This document shows positions 43,822 to 52,051 of a stretch of 64,000 nt of DNA, piece by piece (the first letter of the stretch is position 1; the number at the start of each line of letters is the position of its first letter). Below the pieces are notes generated by a model. The model was not told the origin of the DNA. It did no database searches and was given only the letters and a program-made list of their open reading frames with translations. The DNA is from BCD1 sp965230565 (GTDB taxonomy: Bacteria > Bacteroidota > Bacteroidia > Chitinophagales > Saprospiraceae). The position numbers and the translations under genes were made by a program. The stretch covers positions 124,001 through 188,000 of the forward strand of contig CBDDLH010000015.1 of assembly GCA_965230565.1 (NCBI GenBank), in the 5' to 3' direction.

Positions 43822-45558
43822 TTACCCAAATACATTCCGCTTCACTGCCCTGCCGATAAACCGCGCCTTTTCTGCTAATGGGAACCTGCTCAAATTCGTT
43901 TTCACAACCCCTTTCGTCAACATGGTCTTTTTCGAATAATCGATTTTTACATCCACAACGACCGGGACATTATCTTCTGCGAGTTCAAATGCTTTTCCAA
44001 TTACTTCATCTATCTCTTGATCATTGTTCATGGCAAGAAATTTAGCTCCCGTTGCCAGGGCCACACCCTCCACATTTAGATTGCCTAGTGTCGTACAGGT
44101 CTTTCTGTTGAGTGGGATCTTTTGAAACTGGGAAATCTGCCCCAATTCACCATCATGAAAGACAAAAACGACGATCCCCAGTCCATAAGTTGATGCGGTA
44201 ATCAATTCCATGCAGGTCATCTGAAAGGCACCATCTCCCACAATGGTAACTACCGTTTTGTCAGGGTTCCCTAATTTCACCCCGATAGAAGCAGGAACCG
44301 AATACCCCATACAATTGAAATCTGTGGGTGATATAAGATGTCCCGGAGTATGAACAGGGAATAATTCTGCTGTCAGGAAGGTGTGTTTGCCATCATCGAC
44401 AACCACCAAAACATCCTCAGGAGTTAGCCTGCGCAAGGAATCGAAGAAATACCCCGGAGAAACAAGGTCCTTCTTTTTTTCTTTCATCCAGGTCGATCGA
44501 TACGCATGTTTTTCTATGGAGACCAATGTTTGAAGGGCATCACGATCCCTTTTTGTTTTAAATCCATTCTTTTCAAACGCCCCCAAAATAGCCTTCACCA
44601 CTTGCCCTGAGTCTCCTTCGATAGCCAATGCCGCGGGGTAATTCTTATCAAAAACTTCAGAATTAATGTCAACATGAATCAGATTGTCTGGAACAGCCAT
44701 GCCATAACTTCCGGTCGCAAGTTCTGAAAAACGTACACCAATAGCCAGCAGGCAATCACAATCAGCAAAAGCCTTTTTAGCAGCTGGCAATGCAGAAGCT
44801 CCAAAACCTACTCCCGTATGCAACGGATGATTGGCACGGAAAGCACTCACGCCCTGGAAGGTTGTGGCTACAGGAGCACATAACATTTCTGAAAGTTTCT
44901 CCAATTCTTCCGAAGCATTCAAACCTCCCCACCCTACATAAATGCCAGGCTTTTTGGCATCAGCCAGTAAGTTCACAGCTTGTTGAATTATTTCCTGGGT
45001 AAAAGTTGACTTCGTTGCAGAGGCTTTATATTCTGGTAAATCATCCACTTCCCCTCTGAACATTTGAACCTCCACAGGAATTTCAATAAATACAGGCCCG
45101 GGTTCTCCTGTAGTCGCTGTTTCAAAAGCCTCGTAAATAACAGGAATGATATCTTCATGTTTTTCAATCAAATAATATTTCTTGACAATTCCACCTACCA
45201 GATTTTCCAGATCCAGTTGATGCAACTGGTAATATTTCCCTGTGTCGCGTCGAGTACCTCCGGAAATGACCATCATGGGGATTCCGTCCAGGTAGGCCTC
45301 TCCGATTCCGCTCATGGCGTGGGTAGTTCCTGCTGCTGGCACTATCACAGAAGTTCCGATACTGTTGGTTGTTCGCGAAATCCCATCTGCCATAAAACTG
45401 GCACCGCCCTCATGAGTGACGAGGATTGGTTCAATCACCTCCGAATTATTCAATTCATCATAGATCTCGGTATTATGCACTCCGGGAATACCAAAGGTGT
45501 ATTTGACACCGATTTGTTCGAGTGCGTAAACGGTAAGAAAGGAGCCGGTCTTTTTCAT
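43822..45558 (-). CDS. Thiamine-diphosphate-dependent enzyme (acetolactate synthase / decarboxylase-like)
   Basis: 578 residues from the ATG at 45558 (MKKTGSFLTVYALEQIGVKY). Three-domain ThDP fold. The N-terminal Pyr domain has FGIPGVHNTEIYDEL and the catalytic Glu in VTHEGGASFMADGISR. The middle domain has PGIYVGWGGLNASEELEKL. The C-terminal PP domain has VVTIVGDGAFQMTCMELITA followed by FVFHDGELGQI. In most relatives the GDG motif ends with Asn-Asn; here that position reads HD, so magnesium-ThDP binding may differ in detail. Product not determinable: acetolactate synthase, 2-oxoacid decarboxylase and others share the fold. The following flavoprotein gene is on the same strand but 188 nt upstream with hairpins between. 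Confidence 0.85.
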   Translation of the reverse strand: MKKTGSFLTVYALEQIGVKYTFGIPGVHNTEIYDELNNSEVIEPILVTHEGGASFMADGISRTTNSIGTSVIVPAAGTTHAMSGIGEAYLDGIPMMVISGGTRRDTGKYYQLHQLDLENLVGGIVKKYYLIEKHEDIIPVIYEAFETATTGEPGPVFIEIPVEVQMFRGEVDDLPEYKASATKSTFTQEIIQQAVNLLADAKKPGIYVGWGGLNASEELEKLSEMLCAPVATTFQGVSAFRANHPLHTGVGFGASALPAAKKAFADCDCLLAIGVRFSELATGSYGMAVPDNLIHVDINSEVFDKNYPAALAIEGDSGQVVKAILGAFEKNGFKTKRDRDALQTLVSIEKHAYRSTWMKEKKKDLVSPGYFFDSLRRLTPEDVLVVVDDGKHTFLTAELFPVHTPGHLISPTDFNCMGYSVPASIGVKLGNPDKTVVTIVGDGAFQMTCMELITASTYGLGIVVFVFHDGELGQISQFQKIPLNRKTCTTLGNLNVEGVALATGAKFLAMNNDQEIDEVIGKAFELAEDNVPVVVDVKIDYSKKTMLTKGVVKTNLSRFPLAEKARFIGRAVKRNVFG

Positions 45559-45604
45559 ATGTTTAAAAATTTTCTGCGGCAAAATATGCAGAAAATTTTC
45601 TGCA

Positions 45605-45612
45605 CAAATGTA
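45605..45612 (-). promoter_or_regulatory. Probable -7 promoter element of the ThDP-enzyme gene
   Basis: TACATTTG on the minus strand (45612-45605), 46 bp before the ATG at 45558. There is no clear -33 TTG, since the upstream side is taken by palindromes. Confidence 0.4.
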
Positions 45613-45624
45613 ACCGCTTCGCTC

Positions 45625-45643
45625 CCTGCCTGCAGCAGGCAGG
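45625..45643. repeat. CCTGCCTGC/GCAGGCAGG palindrome
   Basis: CCTGCCTGC-A-GCAGGCAGG, perfect. Related forms occur at about 4786-4838, 35715-35737 and 48606-48634, marking a dispersed intergenic palindrome family. Confidence 0.7.
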
Positions 45644-45645
45644 TC

Positions 45646-45702
45646 CCATGATATTTATTAATCATAACCTTGTGTGAAATTTATGATTAATAAATATCAT
45701 GG
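45646..45702. repeat. 22-bp perfect inverted repeat (large hairpin)
   Basis: The arms 45646-45667 and 45681-45702 are perfectly complementary over 22 bp (outer end CCATGATATTTATTAATC), with a 13-nt spacer. It lies between the FAD dehydrogenase stop and the ThDP-enzyme promoter on the minus strand. No T run follows the stem, so it is not a classic terminator; it could be an operator or a transcript-end structure. Confidence 0.8.
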
Positions 45703-45746
45703 TCGTTTCATCTTGTTTATTTTTTATTTAACTACAGAGCATTACG

Positions 45747-47378
45747 CTATTCATTTTTGGCAATAGTTTCTGCAGCCAGTCGGGCAGTGATTATACACCC
45801 TGAAAGGAAAGTACCTTCAAGGGCACGTTTTCCATGCACTCCTCCCCCACCAAATCCGGCGGCTTCACCTACAGCATATAGTCCGGGGATTGGCTGGCGG
45901 TTCTGTGGGTCAGGATTATTGTCCAGCACTCTGCTTCGCAGGTCTGTTTGAATTCCGCCAAGACTTTTCCTGGATAAGATACGCAGCTTAATGGCGATCA
46001 ACGGCATGGCCTTTTGATCGACAATCTTCTGAAATTTGCAGGTCCGCAACTTATCTCCACGATATTGACGAGCATGGGCAATTCTCCTCAATTGTTCATC
46101 ATTAAAATATCTTGGCCCTCTATCGATCATCTGATCGTAGGCTGAGACCGAGGCTTTCAATGCTGAAGCAGAAAACTCCTGATGATCAGGGGAAGCCGCG
46201 TGAATTTTGTCCGTCAACTCCTCAAGCGAATTAGCTACAATAAAATCAGGACATTCCCGAAGCATCTCATCCACCAGTTTTTTATTCCCAAGCAGGATAT
46301 TTTTTATAAAAGCAAAGAGCTTCTTATCCCGTACCGCAGGATTGTGTTCTGAGCCGGAAATGGCAAATTCCTTATAAGCGATCTTTTTATTGAGAACCTG
46401 CCAGGAATATTTTACCGGTTCTTCACAAATCCGTTTCACTAAAAACCTGGTATCATAACCTGTTACAAGAGGCATTGGTCCCATTCTTTCACCCTTATAA
46501 TTTAACCACAAGGCAGATTTACAAGGAACAAGACTGAGTCCATGATTCGGAAAGTGTGGTTTAGGGTGAGTCACACCAGCTGCATAATTCCACATTCGGT
46601 CCAGGTGGGTAATGCTTCCTTCTTTTTGCTCAACAGCATCATGTAAATCTCCGATGGCATATTCATGAGAACCATTCAGGATTTCCTCAGGTGCTTCGCC
46701 CCAGTGTTTTGGCCAGTTGGCTTTAACTTTTTCAATACTGCCATTCACTCCCCCACTGGCAACGACCACCACTCCGGATGCTTCAAATGCTTCATTTTGT
46801 TGTTCATCAACACCCGTCAGGCCACTAACCTTACCATCCTGTACAATAAGATCAGTCACCCTGTGGCGAAACAATAAGGTCAGGTTTTCTTTTTTGGGAT
46901 GATTTTTGAGTTGAAAAATCAGTTGCTGAGTAAGCCCGAATCCCGTTCCCCAGACCAGGTGAAATCGCGGAACCGAATTTCCGGGTTGAAGCAACCCTCT
47001 TTCCACCCAATGTACTACGGGAAAGAATTTTATCTCATGCTTTTTCAACCAGTCAAAGGACCAGCCGTCTGACAATTCCACATATTGTCTGGCCCAGGCT
47101 TTGGTCCAGTATTCCTTTTCCCCGAATTCTGCAAAAGAAAACCAATCTTTTGTGGCCTGGTCCACGCTATCTTTAATTCCTGCCTTTTGCTGCACCGGAC
47201 TATTTACAAAAAACATACCACCAAAGGACCAGTTTGCCAGTCCTCCGAATTTATCTTCAACATCCCTGTCAAATAAAATGACCTGCTTGCCTTTTTCCAA
47301 TAATTCAAGGGCAGTTGTGATACCCGCGAGACCACCTCCCGCTACGAGCACATCTGCCTGGTATTTTCGTTTTGTCAT
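45747..47378 (-). CDS. FAD-dependent dehydrogenase (fumarate reductase / ketosteroid dehydrogenase-like)
   Basis: 543 residues. N-terminal FAD-binding Rossmann motif DVLVAGGGLAGITTALELLE followed by Glu/Asp (LFDRD). Second-domain motif GGLANWSFGGMFFVN and PRFHLVWGTGFGLTQQL. The C-terminal FAD-closing segment is GLYAVGEAAGFGGGGVHGKRALEGT. This matches the FAD-binding dehydrogenase branch related to fumarate reductase flavoproteins and 3-ketosteroid dehydrogenases; the substrate is unknown. There is no signal peptide, so it is cytosolic. Divergent from the oxidoreductase gene at 47509. Confidence 0.9.
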   Translation of the reverse strand: MTKRKYQADVLVAGGGLAGITTALELLEKGKQVILFDRDVEDKFGGLANWSFGGMFFVNSPVQQKAGIKDSVDQATKDWFSFAEFGEKEYWTKAWARQYVELSDGWSFDWLKKHEIKFFPVVHWVERGLLQPGNSVPRFHLVWGTGFGLTQQLIFQLKNHPKKENLTLLFRHRVTDLIVQDGKVSGLTGVDEQQNEAFEASGVVVVASGGVNGSIEKVKANWPKHWGEAPEEILNGSHEYAIGDLHDAVEQKEGSITHLDRMWNYAAGVTHPKPHFPNHGLSLVPCKSALWLNYKGERMGPMPLVTGYDTRFLVKRICEEPVKYSWQVLNKKIAYKEFAISGSEHNPAVRDKKLFAFIKNILLGNKKLVDEMLRECPDFIVANSLEELTDKIHAASPDHQEFSASALKASVSAYDQMIDRGPRYFNDEQLRRIAHARQYRGDKLRTCKFQKIVDQKAMPLIAIKLRILSRKSLGGIQTDLRSRVLDNNPDPQNRQPIPGLYAVGEAAGFGGGGVHGKRALEGTFLSGCIITARLAAETIAKNE

Positions 47379-47508
47379 AATTAAAAATTCGTGTAATTGA
47401 GCCTCGCAAAATTTATTCGTGCATTCGTGGCCCTACCTTTTCGTAAATATCGAAAATTAAACTTGAATTTCTTAGTGTATGAAATTATTCTCCGGTAGTT
47501 TTGCAGCT

Positions 47509-48477
47509 ATGAAAGCATTGATCCTTAAAGAAATTAATCAACCGGTTGAATTTGAAGATTATGAAAAACCTTCCGCCGGAGAGGACGAAGTTATTGTTGA
47601 CCTAAAAGCCGCTGCCCTTAATCACAGGGACGTCTGGATAACAAAAGGTATGTATCCAGGCGTCACAACACCACTCATTATGGGTTCAGACGGAGCAGGC
47701 ATTTGTGAAGGTAAAGAAGTGGTCATTAACCCTTCCATTAATTGGGGAGACAATTCGAATTATCCTAATAAAAATTATCACATTCTCGGTTCTCCCACAC
47801 AAGGAACCTTTGCGGAATCTATCAAGGTGAATAAGCAACTGATCTTTCCAAAACCGTCTCACCTGGACTGGGAAATGGCTGCTGCCTTACCCTTGGGAGG
47901 GCTCACAGCCTATCGGGCACTATTCACAAAAGGCCAGGTAAAAGCGGGTGACAATGTGCTGATCTCCGGTGTTGGAGGAGGAGTTGCCTTATTTGCTTTC
48001 CAATTTGCTATGGCATCCGGGGCAAATGTTTTCGTTACCTCCGGGTCACAGGAAAAAATTGACCGCGCCATGGCTATGGGCGCCAAAGGAGGGGTCAATT
48101 ATAAGGATGACAACTGGATAAAAGACCTGAAAACTATGGCCGGAGGTTTCGATGTGATCATCGACAGTGCCGCAGGAGAGGGATTTGGTCAATTGGCCAA
48201 AACCTGTAATTCCGGAGCCCGTATGGTGATATACGGCGGAAGCAGGGGAAATATTGCAAAACTCAGCCCCCAGATCGTTTTCTGGAAACAAATATCCATC
48301 CATGGTACATCCATGGGTAATGACCAGGAATTTGGGGACATGCTCGACTTTGTCAGCCATCATCAGATTGTTCCGGTTGTAGATAGTGTTTTTGCTTTGA
48401 AGGACGGACAAAAAGCTCTGGAGAGAATGGATGCGGGGAAACAGTTTGGTAAGATTGTTTTGAAGATGGGGTCATAA
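47509..48477 (+). CDS. Zinc-type alcohol dehydrogenase-like (MDR) oxidoreductase
   Basis: 322 residues from the ATG at 47509 (MKALILKEINQPVEFEDYEK). The frame starts ten codons earlier at 47479, but that part is not family-like. MDR landmarks: LKAAALNHRDVWITKGMYPG, LIMGSDGAGICEGK, LGSPTQGTFAES, LPLGGLTAYRALFTKGQV and the cofactor loop ISGVGGGVALFAFQFA. The cysteine cluster that binds structural zinc in alcohol dehydrogenases is absent (segment NPSINWGDNSNYPNKNYHIL), so it is closer to quinone oxidoreductase-type members. NADPH-dependent reduction of an enone or quinone is plausible. The stop codon abuts a palindromic repeat. Confidence 0.9.
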   Translation: MKALILKEINQPVEFEDYEKPSAGEDEVIVDLKAAALNHRDVWITKGMYPGVTTPLIMGSDGAGICEGKEVVINPSINWGDNSNYPNKNYHILGSPTQGTFAESIKVNKQLIFPKPSHLDWEMAAALPLGGLTAYRALFTKGQVKAGDNVLISGVGGGVALFAFQFAMASGANVFVTSGSQEKIDRAMAMGAKGGVNYKDDNWIKDLKTMAGGFDVIIDSAAGEGFGQLAKTCNSGARMVIYGGSRGNIAKLSPQIVFWKQISIHGTSMGNDQEFGDMLDFVSHHQIVPVVDSVFALKDGQKALERMDAGKQFGKIVLKMGS

Positions 48478-48510
48478 TAAATACTATTTCTGAGAGAAAT
48501 AGTATTTATT
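48476..48510. repeat. Perfect 16-bp palindrome of the AAATACTATT family overlapping a stop codon
   Basis: AATAAATACTATTTCT (48476-48491), GAG, AGAAATAGTATTTATT (48495-48510). It begins inside the TAA (48475-48477) of the oxidoreductase gene. Confidence 0.85.
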
Positions 48511-48513
48511 GGC

Positions 48514-48553
48514 GAAACACGTAACACGAAACACGTAACACGTAACACGTAAC
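48514..48553. repeat. Tandem/dispersed 'ACACGTA' intergenic repeat
   Basis: Repeated 9-11-mers of the form aacacgtaac follow the palindrome. The same words recur at about 22013-22070 and 54550-54583 upstream or downstream of other genes. Confidence 0.65.
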
Positions 48554-48649
48554 AGCCTCGACCAACTTGACAGAACAGCAGAACAGCAGAATGCCCAATT
48601 TCTAACCTGCCTGCTGACCGCAGGAAGGCAGGTGTAGAAGTTTTAATAT

Positions 48650-49145
48650 ATGCGCATAGGACTACTTTCAGACACCCATAGCTACCTTGATCCTAAGGTA
48701 TTCAAATATTTTGAGGAATGTGACGAGATCTGGCATGCCGGGGATATCGGCAGCATGGATGTTGTCGATCAACTGGAGGCATTCAGACCGCTCAGAGCTG
48801 TTTTCGGGAATATCGACGACAAGGACATGAGGTTACGCTTCCCGGAAGACGACCGCTTCGAATGTGAAGGGAGTGGATGTCTGGATGACTCATATTGGGG
48901 GATATCCGGGACGTTACAACATCCGGGTGAGAGACGCTATCCGGAAAAACCCACCAAAATTGTTTATTTGCGGGCATTCGCATATTCTGAAAGTGATGCC
49001 TGATAAAAAGTTGGGCCTGCTACACATCAATCCCGGAGCCTGTGGAAATCATGGATTTCACAAGGTCAGAACCATCATCCGGTTTACCATTGAAGCAGGG
49101 AATATAAAGGATCTGGAAGTTGTTGAATTGGGATACCGGGGATGA
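48650..49145 (+). pseudogene. YfcE-type metallophosphoesterase gene split by a one-base insertion
   Basis: Two overlapping frames together encode one complete phosphodiesterase of about 164 residues. Frame 1 (from the ATG at 48650) gives MRIGLLSDTHSYLDPK with the DxH metal site, WHAGDIGSMD, FGNIDDKD and ...DRFECEG. Frame 2 (from about 48870) continues VDVWMTHIGGYPGRYN, LFICGHSHILKV (GHSH metal site) and LLHINPGACGNHG, ending at 49145. All catalytic motifs are present only when both frames are joined. The total of 496 nt is one more than a multiple of three, so one extra base near 48868-48872 explains it. It is either a sequencing error or a recent inactivation. Confidence 0.8.
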
Positions 49146-49148
49146 AGG

Positions 49149-49727
49149 TTATTTCTTTTTAGGCTCGAAATCCAGAGAAACTGAATTAATACAATACCTT
49201 AACCCGGTAGGTTTGGGCCCGTCTTCAAAAACATGTCCCAGATGTCCTTCACAACGCGCACAAACAACCTCTGTCCGGACCATGCCATAACTGACATCCC
49301 TGATCTCCTTGACATTTTTTTTATTGATGGGCTGGTAGTAGCTTGGCCAGCCACTTCCGGAACGGTATTTGGTTTCAGAATCAAATAGCGGCAGACCACA
49401 TCCTCCACAGGTATAAATCCCTTTCTTCTTATTATCCCAAAATTCACCGGTAAAAGCTCGCTCCGTTCCTGCTTCCCGCAATACTTTATATTCGAAATCA
49501 GTCAATTGTGCTTTCCATTGTTCTGCAGTTTGCATCACAGGATAAAGTGTATCTCCCTGAAGGGAAAGAAAGAATTGATCCGCATCAACAACTTCGTTTA
49601 ACTCCGGAGCTTCGACTTCAGACTTGGCCTTTTCCTGTTGGGTATGTTTCTGTTGAGCCTGATTACATGCAGGCAAAATAAACATAAAAACCAGGGCAAA
49701 AAGAGGGCTTAAGAACTTAATTTGCAT
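49149..49727 (-). CDS. msrB: Peptide-methionine (R)-S-oxide reductase, lipoprotein-like
   Basis: 192 residues. The N-terminal lipoprotein signal has Cys near position 21 (FMFILPACNQAQQ), then a charged linker (KHTQQEKAKSEVEAPELNE). The MsrB domain (about 65-190) includes LTDFEYKVLREAGTERAFTG, the zinc pair CGGC and CARC, SGSGWPSYYQPI, CEGHLGHVFEDGP and the catalytic-Cys segment LRYCINSVSLDF. It repairs oxidised methionine in envelope proteins. Convergent with the broken phosphoesterase gene (3-nt gap). Confidence 0.94.
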   Translation of the reverse strand: MQIKFLSPLFALVFMFILPACNQAQQKHTQQEKAKSEVEAPELNEVVDADQFFLSLQGDTLYPVMQTAEQWKAQLTDFEYKVLREAGTERAFTGEFWDNKKKGIYTCGGCGLPLFDSETKYRSGSGWPSYYQPINKKNVKEIRDVSYGMVRTEVVCARCEGHLGHVFEDGPKPTGLRYCINSVSLDFEPKKK

Positions 49728-49767
49728 TACTGAACTAAATTTGATTTAAACAAAAGGAAGTCAGCGT

Positions 49768-50220
49768 CTATCTTTTTCTTTGTCTGGGATGGTGCCATTC
49801 TTCTTTTTCAGCATATTCGATGATCTGCCGTGCAAATACCATGATGCCTAAAAAGATCATTTGTCCAACGGTTATCACCAAATAAATCCATTTGAAGGAA
49901 CCGACTTCTCCAATACTTTTTCCCGTTAACAGCCATGACATCAGAATTGTTGCCGCAGCCAGTCCTAAATAGCAGTAAATGACGCGGCCAAGATATTTTG
50001 ACACTTTTTTCGCCTTCACAACGAACAAACTTCCAAACATGGCAAAAATGAATAAAAAGGCCGCTCCAACCATATAAGGAAATTTTGACGATGGCTCTGT
50101 TAAGTTAGCCAATTCGAAAAGCTTAAAGCCAAGTGCAAGAACCAGATACCCCCCAAAGACATAAATCAATAGACGGACCGGATCAAAAGGTTTGTCGAAA
50201 AAGGTAGACTTTTGTTGCAT
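49768..50220 (-). CDS. Four-helix membrane protein of unknown function
   Basis: 150 residues from the ATG at 50220 (MQQKSTFFDKPFDPVRLLIY). The frame stays open to 50406 but passes through an intergenic hairpin, so that longer start is unlikely. Four hydrophobic helices: about 15-36, 49-68, 81-102 and 116-138. The C-terminus is charged (EYAEKEEWHHPRQRKR). No family recognised. It may be co-transcribed with msrB (40 nt downstream). Confidence 0.7.
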   Translation of the reverse strand: MQQKSTFFDKPFDPVRLLIYVFGGYLVLALGFKLFELANLTEPSSKFPYMVGAAFLFIFAMFGSLFVVKAKKVSKYLGRVIYCYLGLAAATILMSWLLTGKSIGEVGSFKWIYLVITVGQMIFLGIMVFARQIIEYAEKEEWHHPRQRKR

Positions 50221-50289
50221 AAGCTCTTTTTTGTCTGGTTTGGATAGTAAAGGTATGAATAATGCAATTAACATTCCCGGAATAAAAAA

Positions 50290-50329
50290 GTTGCGGGTTA
50301 TGAAACAACTCCGTCTCATAACCCGCAAC
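50290..50329. repeat. 14-bp perfect inverted repeat
   Basis: GTTGCGGGTTATGA (50290-50303) and TCATAACCCGCAAC (50316-50329). A second small hairpin of the CCCGACAT type follows at 50346-50362. It lies between terC and the membrane-protein gene and may terminate the terC transcript, though no T run is visible. Confidence 0.65.
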
Positions 50330-50417
50330 TGGAGCAAAGCGACATCCCGACATTTTATGTCGCGGACAGGTTCCCGCACACGTAGTGTCAGGGCCGTAAC
50401 GCTCAACCCGTAACTGC

Positions 50418-51263
50418 CTACTTCTCCATTATCCCAGCTTTCAAAGCATCTTCTGCCGCTCCATGCAACTGAACAGGATCTTCCCGTTTCCTTCTAAGCC
50501 GCATATTGAGGAATTCCACAAAAAGGGAAAAAGCAATAGCAAAATAAAGATAGCCTTTAGGTACACTTCCTATTTCAGCACCAAATATGACCAGATGTCC
50601 CAAATGCGCTCCTTCTGCAATAAGCATAAATCCGATTAGGATCAAAAACGCCAATCCGAGCATTTGGATAGACGGATGTTTGTTAACAAAATTTGCCACA
50701 GGAGCAGCAAATAACATCATTATCCCAACAGACAACACCACCGCAATAATCATGATCAGCAGTGCCCCCTGAAGACCATTCGTCATACCAACCGCCGTTA
50801 AAATGGAGTCGAAGGAGAAAACTATATTGATCACGATCAGTTCCAGAACAACCTTCATGAAACTCGATTTTTTCTTTCCTCCACCCTCTTGATGGACTAC
50901 ATCATGCGCTTCGAGTTTATGGTGAATTTCAGTGGTGCTTTTGTACAAAAGAAAGATTCCTCCAGCTATCAGGATAAGGCTCTGCCCGGAAAAACCGGCA
51001 TGAATCCATGATTGATCGATTTTAATCCAGGGTGCTTCCATCGCCACCAGCCATGAAATACCAAACAAAAGGGCAATACGCAAAAACATCGCCAGGATCA
51101 ATCCGATATTTGTAGCTCTCGGCCGCTCCTCTTCGTCCAATTTATTGGTAGCAATGGATATGAAAATGATATTATCAATTCCCAATACAATTTCCAGGAA
51201 AGTAAGTGTCAGCAGACTCATCCACATGGCTGCACTTCCAAAATCAGGTAAGACAAATTCCAT
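50418..51263 (-). CDS. TerC-family integral membrane protein
   Basis: 281 residues, about 8 helices. Family signatures: LTFLEIVLGIDNIIFISIAT (conserved Asp-Asn in the membrane), DEEERPRATNIGLILAMFLR and LELIVINIVFSFDSILTAVGM (second metal-binding Asp), plus AVPVANF-like region AAPVANFVNKHPSIQMLGL. TerC proteins export metal ions, notably manganese, and are linked to tellurite resistance and to metallation of exoenzymes. Transcribed alone. Confidence 0.93.
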   Translation of the reverse strand: MEFVLPDFGSAAMWMSLLTLTFLEIVLGIDNIIFISIATNKLDEEERPRATNIGLILAMFLRIALLFGISWLVAMEAPWIKIDQSWIHAGFSGQSLILIAGGIFLLYKSTTEIHHKLEAHDVVHQEGGGKKKSSFMKVVLELIVINIVFSFDSILTAVGMTNGLQGALLIMIIAVVLSVGIMMLFAAPVANFVNKHPSIQMLGLAFLILIGFMLIAEGAHLGHLVIFGAEIGSVPKGYLYFAIAFSLFVEFLNMRLRRKREDPVQLHGAAEDALKAGIMEK

Positions 51264-51477
51264 AGTTTTCCGATTGTTATGATTTATAAAGGAGGTTCGT
51301 TTTACTCGAATCTTCGATGCACAATTTTACAAAAAATTATTAAGTACATATTTCTCCATCATTGTAAAACATTATGCATTTCGATAAACCATACTTTCCG
51401 AAACCAGTGTTTTGAGTTTGAAAGCCTCATTAGTTTTTGAAAATTTCAGCCAATTCCTCAGCATTTCATCCATTTCA

Positions 51478-51507
51478 TTTGAATTAGCACATTCTTCCCT
51501 ATTTTTG
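51478..51507 (+). promoter_or_regulatory. Promoter of the DUF6495-like gene
   Basis: TTTG (51478-51481), 18 bp, TATTTTTG (51500-51507), an excellent match to the Bacteroidota promoter. The ATG at 51526 is 18 bp on, which confirms that the start is not the upstream in-frame Met at 51412. Confidence 0.65.
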
Positions 51508-51525
51508 CAGCCTAATTATCCAAAC

Positions 51526-52005
51526 ATGAAATACCGCAAACTCACAAAAACAGAACTCGAAACACTCGAAAGCGAATTCATCCGCTTCCTGGCATCAAAC
51601 ACTGTCACCGCTGATGACTGGGAAAAGATCAAAAAGGAAAGTCCCGAAAAAGCAGAAAACCTGATCGAAATGTTCAGCGATATTGTCATTGAGCAAACAT
51701 TGGAGCGCATTACCTACCTCGATCTTAAACGCCCAAAGGACATCCGTAGTTATTATTGCCAAAAGGATAAAATTTACATGAAAGGTCTTTTCATCGATGG
51801 TGAAACGGATATGACCTTTGATCTAGATGAAGTTCCGGAAAAGATGTTGGCTAAGTTCCAACATACAGATGTAGCATTGAAAGTTTTCAAAGCAGAGAGA
51901 GCCTACAAAGATTCCCGTGAAATGGAATTATTTCGTCTGATGGAACAAGGCGCTTTAATCTCAAAGGATGGACACCTATATAATTTATTGTCCCAACTAT
52001 GCTAA
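51526..52005 (+). CDS. DUF6495-like Bacteroidota protein
   Basis: 159 residues from the ATG at 51526 (MKYRKLTKTELETLESEFIR). The open frame reaches back to 51412, but a good promoter sits at 51478-51507, inside that extension. Soluble, acidic, helical at the N-terminus, with a beta segment (YYCQKDKIYMKGLFIDG) and a C-terminal helix (MELFRLMEQGALISKDGHLY). Conserved in Bacteroidota without known function. Confidence 0.8.
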   Translation: MKYRKLTKTELETLESEFIRFLASNTVTADDWEKIKKESPEKAENLIEMFSDIVIEQTLERITYLDLKRPKDIRSYYCQKDKIYMKGLFIDGETDMTFDLDEVPEKMLAKFQHTDVALKVFKAERAYKDSREMELFRLMEQGALISKDGHLYNLLSQLC

Positions 52006-52051
52006 TTACACGCAAACAACATTTATGAACTAAATGATTATACTTTAAATA

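Noticed and set aside
45064..45651. 195-codon plus-strand frame
   Set aside because: Antisense to the ThDP enzyme gene, whose motifs are clear; the extra length comes from lack of stops only.
49768..50406. Longer 212-residue version of the four-helix protein
   Set aside because: The extension runs through a 14-bp inverted repeat and a CCCG hairpin, which are intergenic elements.
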